Assembly: GCA_964489425.1 (NCBI GenBank)
Contig: CAZAYP010000039.1
Span: 1 to 56,142, forward strand
Length of the DNA stretch: 56,142 nt
Origin: CAZAYP01 sp964489425 [NCBI: uncultured Verrucomicrobiota bacterium]
GTDB lineage: Bacteria > Verrucomicrobiota > Kiritimatiellia > RZYC01
Direction of reading: 5' to 3'
The notes below the pieces were generated by a model that ran no database searches, was not told the origin of the DNA, and saw nothing but the letters and a program-made list of their open reading frames with translations. Every line of letters begins with the position of its first letter. Positions within the stretch are counted from its first letter, which is position 1. Of this stretch, positions 26,001 to 33,749 are shown one piece after another. The position numbers and the translations under genes are program-made.

Positions 26001-28814
26001 GCCTGCCATTCGGGCGGCTTGTTCAAGTCCGCGCGGGCGGGCACCCGGGCTACGGCCGCGGAGGCCGGGGCCGGGTGGGACCTGGCCGGCAACGTAACGC
26101 GGATCATGACGGAAAACCGGCGCGCGGCGTTGGCCCGCGGGGCGCAAGGCACGGACCGGTTGATCGCGCCCAGCGAAATCGGGTGGATCACGGCGGCGGA
26201 CTACAACCAGTATTCCTGGGACGGCGAGGACGGCGGCCTGTTCACCAGCAAGTTGATCGAGGGGTGGACGAACAATCCGCCCAATAGTTGCGATGTGAAC
26301 GCCGACGCCTATGCGGATTTCTATGAACTGTATGACTATTCCTGGGATGTGGCCAACAACGCCGATTACGAATACACCACGGCCATGGCGCACAACACGA
26401 ACGTGCTGCTCGCCACGATCGCCGGCTGGGTGGGTGATACGCCCCCCGGCGGCCTCGTCATGTTCAGCAACATGGTCGCCCAGACCGTGGTGGTCGGCCA
26501 CACGCTGGCCTACCCGGTGGGCGCCTACACGGCCGGCACCCATGACCCCGTGACGGTCTGGATGTCCACGGTCCAGTACGGCGCCAGCTACGCCGATGGG
26601 GTCCTGACCTTCACACCGGTGGCGGATGGTACCTACAGCTTCAACTTCATGGCGACGAACACCAGCGGCGGATCGGCCAGCGCCAGCCTGACGGTGACCG
26701 CAACGCTCGCGGCCCCGGAACTGTCCCCGGCCACGAGCATCGGGAACGACCGGTTTACGATGAACTGGTCGGCGGTGACGGGCGCGGCCAGCTATCGGCT
26801 GGACGTGGCCACCGCCTCCTCTTTCTCCAGCGGCGGCAGCGGGGCCACGACGGTCCTGGTCAGCACCATTGACTCGGGCTTGTCCACGGGCTGGGAATAC
26901 GTGAACGGCGCCGTCAACGCCGGCACCTACCACAAGCTGGTCTCTGCCACCGATCCCGGCGTGATCAGCGCGGTCTTCTCGACCGTGGGCTTCACCAACG
27001 CCGTGGCCGGCTTCTCCGTGGCGACCTATGGCGGGGCCACCGCCAACAAGCTGGTGATTTCCTATTCGCTCGACGCAGGATCGAGCTGGACGGTCATCGG
27101 CACCAACGCCAGCGCCACTACCACAACCTATGTTTCCGGATTGATGAACCTGCCCGCGGCGGTGCTGGGCCAGCACGGCCTGCGGGTCAAGTGGCACAAC
27201 CCCGGGGCCACCGCATCGGTCGGCCTGCGCCTGCAGAAGCTGGCCATCAATGGATCCCAGGCCGCCGGCGAGAGCTCCCTGGTCGTGAGCGATCGCAGCG
27301 TCGTGGGCACCAGTCACGAAGTGGCGGACCTCGATATGAACACGCGTTATTATTACCGCGTGAAGGCGGTGGCCAATACGATCGGCCCGCATTCCACGAC
27401 CGGCACCGTGATGACCACGGCCGAGGATACCCCGCCGGCCTTCTCGCCGATCCCGGACCAGGCGGCAACCCTGAGCGCGCTGTTCACCTTGAACCTGTCC
27501 GGCTACGTGTCGGGTTACCCGCCGCCGGTCCTCTCGCTGCTCTCGTCCACGGCGTCCGGCACGGATTACAGCTTCGCCGGCGACACCCTCTCGTTTACGC
27601 CGAGTGTGACCGGGACCTTTGCCTTTGTGTTTCAGGCGACCAACACGTTGGGTAGCGCCAGCGCTACGGCCCAGGTGGCGGTGGCCTCCGGTCCGGTAAC
27701 CATCCCGGTCGCGAGCATCGCCAACATTGCCAGCAACTCGTTCACGGTGAACTGGACCGCCTGCACCGGGGCCACGAATTACCAGGTCCAGGTGGCGACG
27801 GACAGTTTCTTCACCGCCCGCGCCACCCCCAAAGGCGTCATCTTGTCGGAAGATTTCGCCACGCTGACCGACACCACCCCGCCGGCCGGGTGGACCAGCA
27901 GCAAGGCGTCGGACCTGGATTATGTCACCGCGCTCTATTGCGGGGTGGCGGTACCGGCCTACAAGTTCGGCACCGCCGGGCAGTCGCTGCTCAGTCCCGC
28001 CTTTGCCACGGGCGCGACGAATCTCCAGTTCTTCTCTTACGGCAATGGCGGGTCCGGCAGCATCATCACCATTTCCGGCCTGGTGAGCGGGGTCTGGACG
28101 TTGATCGACACCAAGACGATCTCCTCGAACGGCGCGACCTACCGGACGGCGGTGAATTCGCAAACCACCCAGCTCAGGTTCTCCTTCTCCAAGGTGGTCA
28201 ACTGTTCGCTGGACGATGTGATCCTGTCGGGATCTGACGGCGGCGGCGGCGGGTCGGTGGTCTTCGACCAGGTCGTGAGCGGCTTGACCCGCGACGTGCC
28301 GGACCTGACCCCGGAAACCTGGTACTATGCCCGGGTGCGCATGACGCAGGGCGGCTGGTCGGATGTGGTTTCCGCCAGGACCACCGGCGGCGGCGCAGCG
28401 CCCAACTACACCGACTGGGCCCAAGGTCAGGGGTTGAACCCCGCGGAGCCCAATGGCCAGCCGGGCGCAAACTACGACAGCGACGCGGACAGCAACTACG
28501 AGGAGTATGTTGCGGATACCGACCCGACGGATCCCAACTCGAGCTACCCGTACTACGTGACCAACTTCCCGGGCACGGGCGTGATCACCATTTGGGCCGG
28601 GCCCCCGACCACCAACAGCCGCATCTACGACGTGTGGGTGGCGACCAACCTGATGCCGCCGCAGGCGTGGACCGGGTTCAATTTCGACCGGCGCGGCGCG
28701 GATGACGGCAGCGCCATCGGGTTCAGCGTGACCAACACGGGCGCGGGGCGCTACTACCGCACCGGCGTCAAGGTGCCGGATTCGGCGCGGCGCCTGCGGC
28801 CCGCCGGTTGGTAA
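23082..28814 (+). CDS. Giant secreted protein with papain-like (C1A) and caspase-like (C14) protease domains
   Basis: This 1910-residue protein has a signal peptide to ~25. A papain-like domain follows at ~75-300: Cys100 in DQGSEGSCVHWAGAY, His252 in EDINHMVTVCGY and Asn268 in VANSWGTSYGDNGF. Then come an Ig-like domain (~420-515), an fn3-like domain split by a jelly-roll-like guest (~520-755) and another Ig-like (~758-845). A caspase/metacaspase-like domain spans ~846-1113, with His932 in YYHSSHGGQ and Cys975 in VMVDACHSGG. Further Ig-like and two more split fn3-like domains lead to the 119-residue tail. C1A enzymes cut broadly and C14 enzymes usually cut after basic or acidic residues; both catalytic pairs look intact. 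AAGGAG precedes the ATG. The gene lies 89 bases after the subtilisin and 11 before an ABC transporter. The two proteases may activate one another, which is inference. Confidence 0.9.
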   Translation: MKYIRSLAGMVVAFMVGSSFTVFGADAAPGSLPVIQTPHGTYKLGKKPYPPGTRAQWIKEGRVLGAAPAGYFPRSATGKGAADNRGFLPPIGDQGSEGSCVHWAGAYHTKTANMKRQNPALNITASSNQCSPRFTYNLTNGGEDNGGWGHEPFEIFMRFGGASLRQKPYTAGQYTTLPVAADFIEGLHRRTTNYVWVWDWDPSAAEIAELKAFLDAGGVAACGVYAEDTFSSWSAGSAPWTGPSCTYEDINHMVTVCGYTTGYYWVANSWGTSYGDNGFIKVNSTYFENYFSDVMFPLEGAYTPATDYVKFNIRHGRRSDIHSLAFSVNGTTVWSNHPLPMSYPKDTGEYTTDTRANWDMVVDLTAAPWGGANTVIARVMDNVAGTAGSISNMTLYYEGLNYVSTNPPVAIPDSTGVPAYAQVSTLIETSAPVFNALSSQTATAGVALAFTVSAGGYPVPVLALQGQTASSGYSFTPGTGLLTYTPPEADIGEQSFTFTAGNVAGVATQTVNVTVRTAPPAAPAAVWASATNTTDFTAAWSAVLNATSYRLDVSTSATFSASGGASGTLLDEGFDGGITPPAGWTFTAIGAIYNTAGNYGRASPSLKLDATADRVQTPALSGPTNVSFWIKGNGTDSSSVLLLEVESGSAWSTLTTVSPLPTVGTTYAFPLSSSVTGLRFTYNKSAGNLAFDDVQVSGAGEVPNYLAGYSNLVVASTSQLVSGLTLGKTYYFRVRADGPGGSSGNSTVASVTTLNVPTAPSFSAIPGQSASLGRLFTLNVAAYAAGYPAPDISVGSSTAGGSDYSLVDGTLAYTPSATGAFTFVFLASNNVGMASATTTVAVVEHTGANYGLFVGLNQYDSSYIPSDNWLSGCVPDANHIYTNAIKRGEWTTLTVTRMLDSAGKKAAIRSAFSNYAATAAAGDVFFYYHSSHGGQNSGMSVYLCTYDDDYQDTELAADLALFATGVKVVVMVDACHSGGLFKSARAGTRATAAEAGAGWDLAGNVTRIMTENRRAALARGAQGTDRLIAPSEIGWITAADYNQYSWDGEDGGLFTSKLIEGWTNNPPNSCDVNADAYADFYELYDYSWDVANNADYEYTTAMAHNTNVLLATIAGWVGDTPPGGLVMFSNMVAQTVVVGHTLAYPVGAYTAGTHDPVTVWMSTVQYGASYADGVLTFTPVADGTYSFNFMATNTSGGSASASLTVTATLAAPELSPATSIGNDRFTMNWSAVTGAASYRLDVATASSFSSGGSGATTVLVSTIDSGLSTGWEYVNGAVNAGTYHKLVSATDPGVISAVFSTVGFTNAVAGFSVATYGGATANKLVISYSLDAGSSWTVIGTNASATTTTYVSGLMNLPAAVLGQHGLRVKWHNPGATASVGLRLQKLAINGSQAAGESSLVVSDRSVVGTSHEVADLDMNTRYYYRVKAVANTIGPHSTTGTVMTTAEDTPPAFSPIPDQAATLSALFTLNLSGYVSGYPPPVLSLLSSTASGTDYSFAGDTLSFTPSVTGTFAFVFQATNTLGSASATAQVAVASGPVTIPVASIANIASNSFTVNWTACTGATNYQVQVATDSFFTARATPKGVILSEDFATLTDTTPPAGWTSSKASDLDYVTALYCGVAVPAYKFGTAGQSLLSPAFATGATNLQFFSYGNGGSGSIITISGLVSGVWTLIDTKTISSNGATYRTAVNSQTTQLRFSFSKVVNCSLDDVILSGSDGGGGGSVVFDQVVSGLTRDVPDLTPETWYYARVRMTQGGWSDVVSARTTGGGAAPNYTDWAQGQGLNPAEPNGQPGANYDSDADSNYEEYVADTDPTDPNSSYPYYVTNFPGTGVITIWAGPPTTNSRIYDVWVATNLMPPQAWTGFNFDRRGADDGSAIGFSVTNTGAGRYYRTGVKVPDSARRLRPAGW

Positions 28815-28824
28815 GGCCGGCGCC
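28455..28824 (+). repeat. C-terminal tail repeat, copy 2
   Basis: Codes for residues 1792-1910 of the papain/caspase protein and ten bases beyond its stop. It is the ungapped partner of 22633-23002 at an offset of 5822 bases. Both proteins end in the same 15 residues, VKVPDSARRLRPAGW. Confidence 0.9.
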
Positions 28825-28825
28825 C

Positions 28826-29785
28826 ATGAGCACCCCGCAACCTGTGTCCGCGGCCGCCGGGGCCGCGCCGCTGGCCATCGATGTCCGGGGCATCACGAAA
28901 AAGTTCGATGGCCGGGTGGTGGTGGACCATGTTGATCTGCAAGTGCGGCGCGGGGAGATCTACGGGTTCCTCGGGCCCAATGGCAGCGGCAAGACCACGT
29001 TCATCCGCATCCTCTGCGGGTTGCTGAAGCCGGACGACGGCAGCGGCGCCTGCCTGGGCCTCGATATCCTGCGCCAGCAGGGGGAGATCAAGCGCCAGGT
29101 CGGCTACATGACCCAGAAGTTCAGTTTTTACGAGGACCTGACCATCCGCGAAAACCTGGACTTCGTGGCGCGGCTGTACGGCGTGCGCGACCGCCGCCAC
29201 CGGGTGGATGAAAGCGTGGCGCAACTGGGCCTCACCGGCCGCCAGCAGCAGCTGGCGGGGGAGCTGTCCGGCGGCTGGAAACAACGCCTGGCCCTGGCCG
29301 CGTGCCTGATCCACGATCCCCAGCTGCTGCTGCTCGACGAGCCCACCGCCGGCGTGGATCCCAAGGCGCGGCGCGACTTCTGGGAGCAGGTGCACCAGCT
29401 CGCCAGCCGCGGCCTCACCGTGCTGATCACCACCCACTACATGGACGAAGCCGAGCGCTGCCACCAGCTGGCCTACCTGGCGTATGGCCACCTGCTGACC
29501 CACGGCACGCTCAAGCAGGTGATCGACGGCGCGGGCCTGACCACGTGGGTGGTCGAAGGCCTGGTAACCCACGCGCTGGCCGAGCGGCTGCGCGGCCGGC
29601 CGGGCGTGGAGCAGGTGGTGGCATTCGGCAACACCCTGCACGTGAGCGGGCCGGACGCCGCCCTGCTCCAGGAGGCGATCGCGCTGTTCCAGGGGCCGGA
29701 ATACCACTGGACCCCGATCCCCTCGGGGCTCGAAGACGTGTTCATCCACCTCATGGAAAAAAGCCGGGATAACTTCAAGGCATGA
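28826..29785 (+). CDS. ABC transporter ATP-binding protein (ABC-2 type)
   Basis: This 319-residue cytoplasmic ATPase energises the permease encoded next. Walker A is GPNGSGKTTF (~residue 48), the Q-loop is MTQKFSFYEDL, and the signature is LSGGWKQRLALA (Trp in place of the usual Gln). Walker B is LLLLDEPTAGVD and the H-loop is ITTHYMDEAERC. It is of the YhhJ/YbhFS-like drug or polymer export class. The ATG at 28826 is 11 bases after the protease stop and the gene overlaps the permease by four, so one long transcript with the proteases is possible. The substrate is not known. Confidence 0.93.
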   Translation: MSTPQPVSAAAGAAPLAIDVRGITKKFDGRVVVDHVDLQVRRGEIYGFLGPNGSGKTTFIRILCGLLKPDDGSGACLGLDILRQQGEIKRQVGYMTQKFSFYEDLTIRENLDFVARLYGVRDRRHRVDESVAQLGLTGRQQQLAGELSGGWKQRLALAACLIHDPQLLLLDEPTAGVDPKARRDFWEQVHQLASRGLTVLITTHYMDEAERCHQLAYLAYGHLLTHGTLKQVIDGAGLTTWVVEGLVTHALAERLRGRPGVEQVVAFGNTLHVSGPDAALLQEAIALFQGPEYHWTPIPSGLEDVFIHLMEKSRDNFKA

Positions 29786-30918
29786 GAGCGCCCTTTTCTT
29801 TCCGGCGGTTCGCCGCCGTCATGATCAAGGAGTTTATCCAGATGCGCCGCGATCGGCTCACCTTCGGCATGGTGGTGGGCATCCCGGTCATGCAGATGAT
29901 CCTGTTCGGCTACGCGATCAACACGGATCCCAAGAACCTGCCCACCGCGGTGGTAGCCGCGGATTATGGCCGGTTCACGAGGTCGCTGATCGCGGCCATG
30001 CAGGTCAGCGACTACTTCCAGTTGCGGCCCGGCACGCCCACCGAGGCCGAGGCGCACGCGCTGCTGCAGCGCGGCGACGTCCAGTTCGTGCTGTCCGTGC
30101 CGCCGCAGTTTGAGCGGTCGCTGCTGCGCGGCGAGCGGCCGACCCTGCTGCTGGAGGCCGACGCCACGGATCCCCAGGCCGTGGGCAACGCCATGTCCGC
30201 GTTGAACACCATGGCGCCCACCCTCCTGAACCGCGACCTGACCGGCCCGCTGGCCCGCCTGCGCAACAAGGACGCGCCGTTCAAGCTGGCCGTGCATAGC
30301 TACTACAACCCCGAGCGGGTCACCCAGTACAACGTGGTGCCCGGCCTGCTGGGCGTGATCCTCACGATGATGATGGTGTTCATCACCGCCCTGGCCATCA
30401 CCCGCGAGAAGGAGCGCGGCACCATGGAAAACCTGCTGTCCACGCCCGTGCGGCCGCTGGAGGTGATGGTGGGCAAGATCGTGCCGTACATCGTGGTGGG
30501 CTACACGCAGATCGGCCTGATCCTGCTGGGCGCCCGGTTCCTCTTCCATGTGCCCATGCTGGGCAGTATCCCGCTGTTGCTGGGGCTCTCGTTCTTTTTT
30601 ATCTCCGCCAATCTCGCCGTGGGCGTGGTGTTCTCGACGCTGGCGCGCAACCAGCTCCAGGCCGTGCAGCTGAGCATCTTCTATTTTTTGCCCAATATTT
30701 TGCTCTCCGGATTCATGTTCCCGTTCCGCGGCATGCCCGAGTGGGCGCAGTGGATCGGCCAGGTGCTGCCGCTGACCCATTTCCTGCCGATCGTGCGCGG
30801 CATCCTGCTCAAGGGTAATGGCCTTGAGCCGCTGCTGCCCCACGTCTGGCCGCTCCTGCTGTTCCTGGCCGTGGTCATGACCATCGGTGTGACCAAGTAC
30901 CGCCAGACGCTGGATTGA
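29782..30918 (+). CDS. ABC-2 type transporter permease
   Basis: This 378-residue membrane protein has the layout of YhhJ/YbhR-type ABC-2 permeases. One N-terminal helix (~residues 22-42) precedes a ~130-residue periplasmic domain, then five helices from ~residue 178. The motif [22 protein letters not shown] is the typical coupling helix, and [25 protein letters not shown] is a family hallmark. It pairs with the ATPase just upstream (ATGA overlap). These systems export drugs or other hydrophobic compounds, and sometimes cell-surface material; no membrane fusion protein (HlyD type) is encoded next to it. Confidence 0.92.
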   Translation: MRAPFSFRRFAAVMIKEFIQMRRDRLTFGMVVGIPVMQMILFGYAINTDPKNLPTAVVAADYGRFTRSLIAAMQVSDYFQLRPGTPTEAEAHALLQRGDVQFVLSVPPQFERSLLRGERPTLLLEADATDPQAVGNAMSALNTMAPTLLNRDLTGPLARLRNKDAPFKLAVHSYYNPERVTQYNVVPGLLGVILTMMMVFITALAITREKERGTMENLLSTPVRPLEVMVGKIVPYIVVGYTQIGLILLGARFLFHVPMLGSIPLLLGLSFFFISANLAVGVVFSTLARNQLQAVQLSIFYFLPNILLSGFMFPFRGMPEWAQWIGQVLPLTHFLPIVRGILLKGNGLEPLLPHVWPLLLFLAVVMTIGVTKYRQTLD

Positions 30919-30929
30919 GGTCCCCGCGC

Positions 30930-30957
30930 TTGCATTTACACCGGGTTTTGCTATAAA
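30930..30957 (+). promoter_or_regulatory. Candidate promoter for the cyclophilin gene
   Basis: TTGCAT (30930-30935), 16 bases, TATAAA (30952-30957). It starts 12 bases after the permease stop, which suggests that the cyclophilin has its own transcript. Confidence 0.5.
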
Positions 30958-30997
30958 TAGCCCGAAGCAACGAACCGCAACCATAAGGAGAACGACC

Positions 30998-31609
30998 GTG
31001 GATATTCGTACCATCTTGTCTTGCTGCGTCACCATGTCCCTTTCCATGCACGCCATGGGTCAGGACGCCGGCGGCGCCGCGCCGCAGCCCGCCGCCCAAC
31101 CGGCGGCCCCCATGGTGCTGATCAAAACCTCGCTGGGCGATATCAAGGTCAAGCTGTTTGCCGACAAGGCGCCCATCACGGTCAGCAATTTCCTGGCCTA
31201 CGCGGATTCCGGCTTCTACAACGGCACGATCTTTCACCGCGTCATTGACAACTTCATGGTCCAGGGCGGCGGCCTGACCCGGAGCATGGAAGAGAAGGAT
31301 GGCCGGCCGGCCATCAAGAACGAAGCCACCAACGGGCTGAAGAACAAGCGCGGCACCCTGGCCATGGCGCGCACGTCCGACGTGGACAGCGCCACCAGCC
31401 AGTTTTTCATCAACGTGGTGGATAACGGGTTCCTGGACAACAAGGGCACCCAGCCCATGGCCTTCGGCTACTGCGTGTTCGGCGAAGTCGTGTCCGGCAT
31501 GGACGTCGTGGACCAGATCCGCAAAACCAAGACCACCCGGGTCGGCGGCATGCCGGACGTGCCGGCCGAGCCGATCGAAATGATCACCGTCGAGCGCATC
31601 GCGGAGTAA
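30998..31609 (+). CDS. Exported cyclophilin-type peptidyl-prolyl isomerase
   Basis: This 203-residue protein has a short hydrophobic N terminus ([16 protein letters not shown]) that looks like a signal sequence and an Ala/Pro spacer. The cyclophilin domain runs from ~residue 40: [14 protein letters not shown] with the catalytic Arg, [19 protein letters not shown], and [19 protein letters not shown]. It catalyses cis-trans isomerisation of prolyl bonds, probably in the periplasm, and would help fold the large exported proteins encoded nearby; that link is inference. The start is GTG at 30998, preceded by AAGGAGA with seven-base spacing. Confidence 0.92.
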   Translation: MDIRTILSCCVTMSLSMHAMGQDAGGAAPQPAAQPAAPMVLIKTSLGDIKVKLFADKAPITVSNFLAYADSGFYNGTIFHRVIDNFMVQGGGLTRSMEEKDGRPAIKNEATNGLKNKRGTLAMARTSDVDSATSQFFINVVDNGFLDNKGTQPMAFGYCVFGEVVSGMDVVDQIRKTKTTRVGGMPDVPAEPIEMITVERIAE

Positions 31610-31640
31610 CCGCCGGCCTGCGCCGTGCGTCAACATCTGC

Positions 31641-31668
31641 TTGCCGGGCCGGTAAAAGTGGCTATACT
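31641..31668 (+). promoter_or_regulatory. Candidate promoter for the small basic protein gene
   Basis: TTGCCG (31641-31646), 16 bases, TATACT (31663-31668), ending 18 bases before the ATG at 31687. Confidence 0.5.
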
Positions 31669-31686
31669 GCGCCACGATACAAGGCC

Positions 31687-32169
31687 ATGGCCAAACAAAA
31701 TAAATCGCGGGGGCGGCCGTCCAAGTTTGATGAACCGGCCCGCCCGGTGACCACGACCTTGCCGGAGAGCACGATCCGGCAACTGGAATCGGTGCATTCG
31801 GACCGTGCCCTGGCCATTGTCAAGGCCGCGGCCCTGGCCACCCACAGCGGACCCGGCCAATCCGTGCTGGTCGACGTGGTGGAGGTGGTGCCGGGCTACG
31901 CGGTGATCGTGGTGGGCCCGAGCAAAAGCCTGCGCCGGATCAAATGGTTGCGCCTGATTGAAATTGCGCCCGGGCGATTTTTGATGCTCCTCCCCACGGG
32001 CATGGCGCTGGAAACCCTTGAAGTGGCCGTGACGGACTTGCTGGAAAATCTCGACCCCAAGGAAACCTACGAGCGCGAACTGCTGACCGCTCTTTACCGG
32101 ATCCTTTCCCAGCGCCGGCGCCAGCAGGACATTTCCAAGGCCGAGCTCGTGCTGCTGCGCGTAAAATGA
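31687..32169 (+). CDS. Small basic protein of unknown function
   Basis: This 160-residue cytoplasmic protein has no signal peptide or membrane segment. The N terminus (GRPSKFDEPARPVTTTLPESTIRQL) looks like the start of a ribbon-helix-helix DNA-binding domain: a short strand with alternating residues and then a helix. The middle part (SVLVDVVEVVPGYAVIVVGPS) is beta-rich and the C terminus is a charged helix (ILSQRRRQQDISKAELVLL). A transcription regulator is possible but not established. It has its own promoter-like sequence. Confidence 0.6.
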   Translation: MAKQNKSRGRPSKFDEPARPVTTTLPESTIRQLESVHSDRALAIVKAAALATHSGPGQSVLVDVVEVVPGYAVIVVGPSKSLRRIKWLRLIEIAPGRFLMLLPTGMALETLEVAVTDLLENLDPKETYERELLTALYRILSQRRRQQDISKAELVLLRVK

Positions 32170-32282
32170 TCCGCGCGCCGCCCCGGGCGGCGGTCCGATT
32201 TTTCCCGTTAATATTCCCATGAATCATATTTATTATGTGCGTGAACGGGCCCGTGGCTTCCCGGACAGTTGCAACATAGTTA

Positions 32283-33611
32283 ATGAACGCCATGGAAATA
32301 CACAAGGGCTTGCTTGCGGACGCACCCGGATCTGGCGAGCGGATCCTGCCCAGCGCGCTGTGCGTGCTGCTGGATGGGCTGGCCTTGGCGCTGTTCCTGG
32401 GCGTGGGTGCGGTGTGGATGTTGTCCACGGTGCCCCAGTGCGGTGTGGCCTGGTTGTCGGGCTTGACCTGGGCGGCGTGGCTCATCGCGGTCCCCATGAT
32501 TCCCCTGGCGTTAGGCCTGTGCCTGCGCTGGGCGCTCCGGCATGCGCCACCGGCGCCGCGTGGCTTGTGGGAGCGTACCTGGGGCCGGCGCCTGTGCATG
32601 AGCCTGGCCACGCCGCTGCTGTTCCTGATGGCTTGCGAGTTCGCCCTGGAAATTGTCGGGTTTGAGGCGCCCGTGGCGCCGATCGCGTTCCGGGGCAACA
32701 CGGAGCAAAATCCCGAATGGCGGGAATCGATCCAGAACGATCCGGACTTGTTGTGGCGGCTGCAACCGGGCGCGCGTTTTGATGGCCGCAGGGTAAATAG
32801 CCTGGGGTTCCTGGAACGGGAAATCGATCCGGATAAAGAGCCCGGAACCATGCGGGTTATCAGCCTCGGTGATTCCTGTACCGCCCAGGGGTATTCCGCC
32901 CTGCTGCAGGATCACCTGACCCTGCGGCCGCCGACCCCGGCGCGCTGGGAAGCGTTTAACATGGGCGTCCACGGCTACTCGGTCGCCCAGGGGCACCGGC
33001 TGTTTGAAGTGCAGGGGCTGAAATTGAAGCCTGACATTGTGACCCTGTATTTCGGGTGGAACTGCCACTGGGAATACGACTACACCGACCTGCAGCGCAT
33101 GTCGTATCGCGTCAAGGACTCCTGGGCCACCTGGGCGTTCAATCGCCTGTCCCTGAAACGGTTTGGACAGCTGCTGATCAAGCTGGCTACGCCTGGCCGC
33201 CAGTTGTTGGCGACGCGCCGCGGGCTGCGGGTGCCACCGGCCGATTATACCAATATTCTTGTCGGGTTCATCCGGGATATCCGGGCCGCCGGGGCGCACC
33301 CGCTGGTCATCACCGCGCCCAGCGGCCCGCTGCGTGATATTGGCCCCACCTATGCCAGTTCCACCCAGGCGGCCGAACGCCTGCACGAGGACTACGTCCA
33401 GTTGACCCGCGCCACGGCGCAATCGTTGAACGCGTCGGTCCTGGACCTGCACGCCATGATGGAGCCGCCGGAGTACCAGGCCACGTGCTTCACGGCCAGC
33501 GGCATCCACCTGACCCCGACCGGCCTGGCCATGGTAGCGGAAGCGCTGTACCAGAAGATCCAACAGCTTTCTATGCCCATGACCAATGCGCCGCCGCTGG
33601 CCATGCAATAG
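32283..33611 (+). CDS. Membrane-anchored SGNH/GDSL hydrolase-like protein
   Basis: This 442-residue protein has three hydrophobic segments in its first ~120 residues (LLDGLALALFLGVGAVWML, WAAWLIAVPMIPLAL, ATPLLFLMACEFALEIVG) and then an exported SGNH-type domain. Block I is ISLGDSCT with Ser198 as nucleophile, block II is the Gly of NMGVHGYS, and block III is the Asn of YFGWNCHWE. Block V is GIHLTPTG with His409. The usual Asp three residues before the His is Ser406, so catalysis would rely on a Ser-His pair or another acid. Relatives deacylate or acylate surface polysaccharides. It has no clear ribosome site; a second ATG lies at 32292. Confidence 0.8.
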   Translation: MNAMEIHKGLLADAPGSGERILPSALCVLLDGLALALFLGVGAVWMLSTVPQCGVAWLSGLTWAAWLIAVPMIPLALGLCLRWALRHAPPAPRGLWERTWGRRLCMSLATPLLFLMACEFALEIVGFEAPVAPIAFRGNTEQNPEWRESIQNDPDLLWRLQPGARFDGRRVNSLGFLEREIDPDKEPGTMRVISLGDSCTAQGYSALLQDHLTLRPPTPARWEAFNMGVHGYSVAQGHRLFEVQGLKLKPDIVTLYFGWNCHWEYDYTDLQRMSYRVKDSWATWAFNRLSLKRFGQLLIKLATPGRQLLATRRGLRVPPADYTNILVGFIRDIRAAGAHPLVITAPSGPLRDIGPTYASSTQAAERLHEDYVQLTRATAQSLNASVLDLHAMMEPPEYQATCFTASGIHLTPTGLAMVAEALYQKIQQLSMPMTNAPPLAMQ

Positions 33612-33650
33612 GGAGCGCTTCCGCGCGCCCGGGGTTGGCCGGTTTGCCGG

Positions 33651-33678
33651 TTGACAGCCGGCGGGCCGTTGTCCTAAT
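33651..33678 (+). promoter_or_regulatory. Candidate promoter for the surface-repeat gene
   Basis: A perfect TTGACA (33651-33656) is followed after 16 bases by CCTAAT (33673-33678). The gene start is 71 bases further on, with AAAAGG at 33735-33740. Confidence 0.4.
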
Positions 33679-33749
33679 CTCGCCCGCGCTGGCATGAGCC
33701 AGCCGGCGTTGGCGCGCATAGCGCGAAAATCTAAAAAAGGATGCGTACA

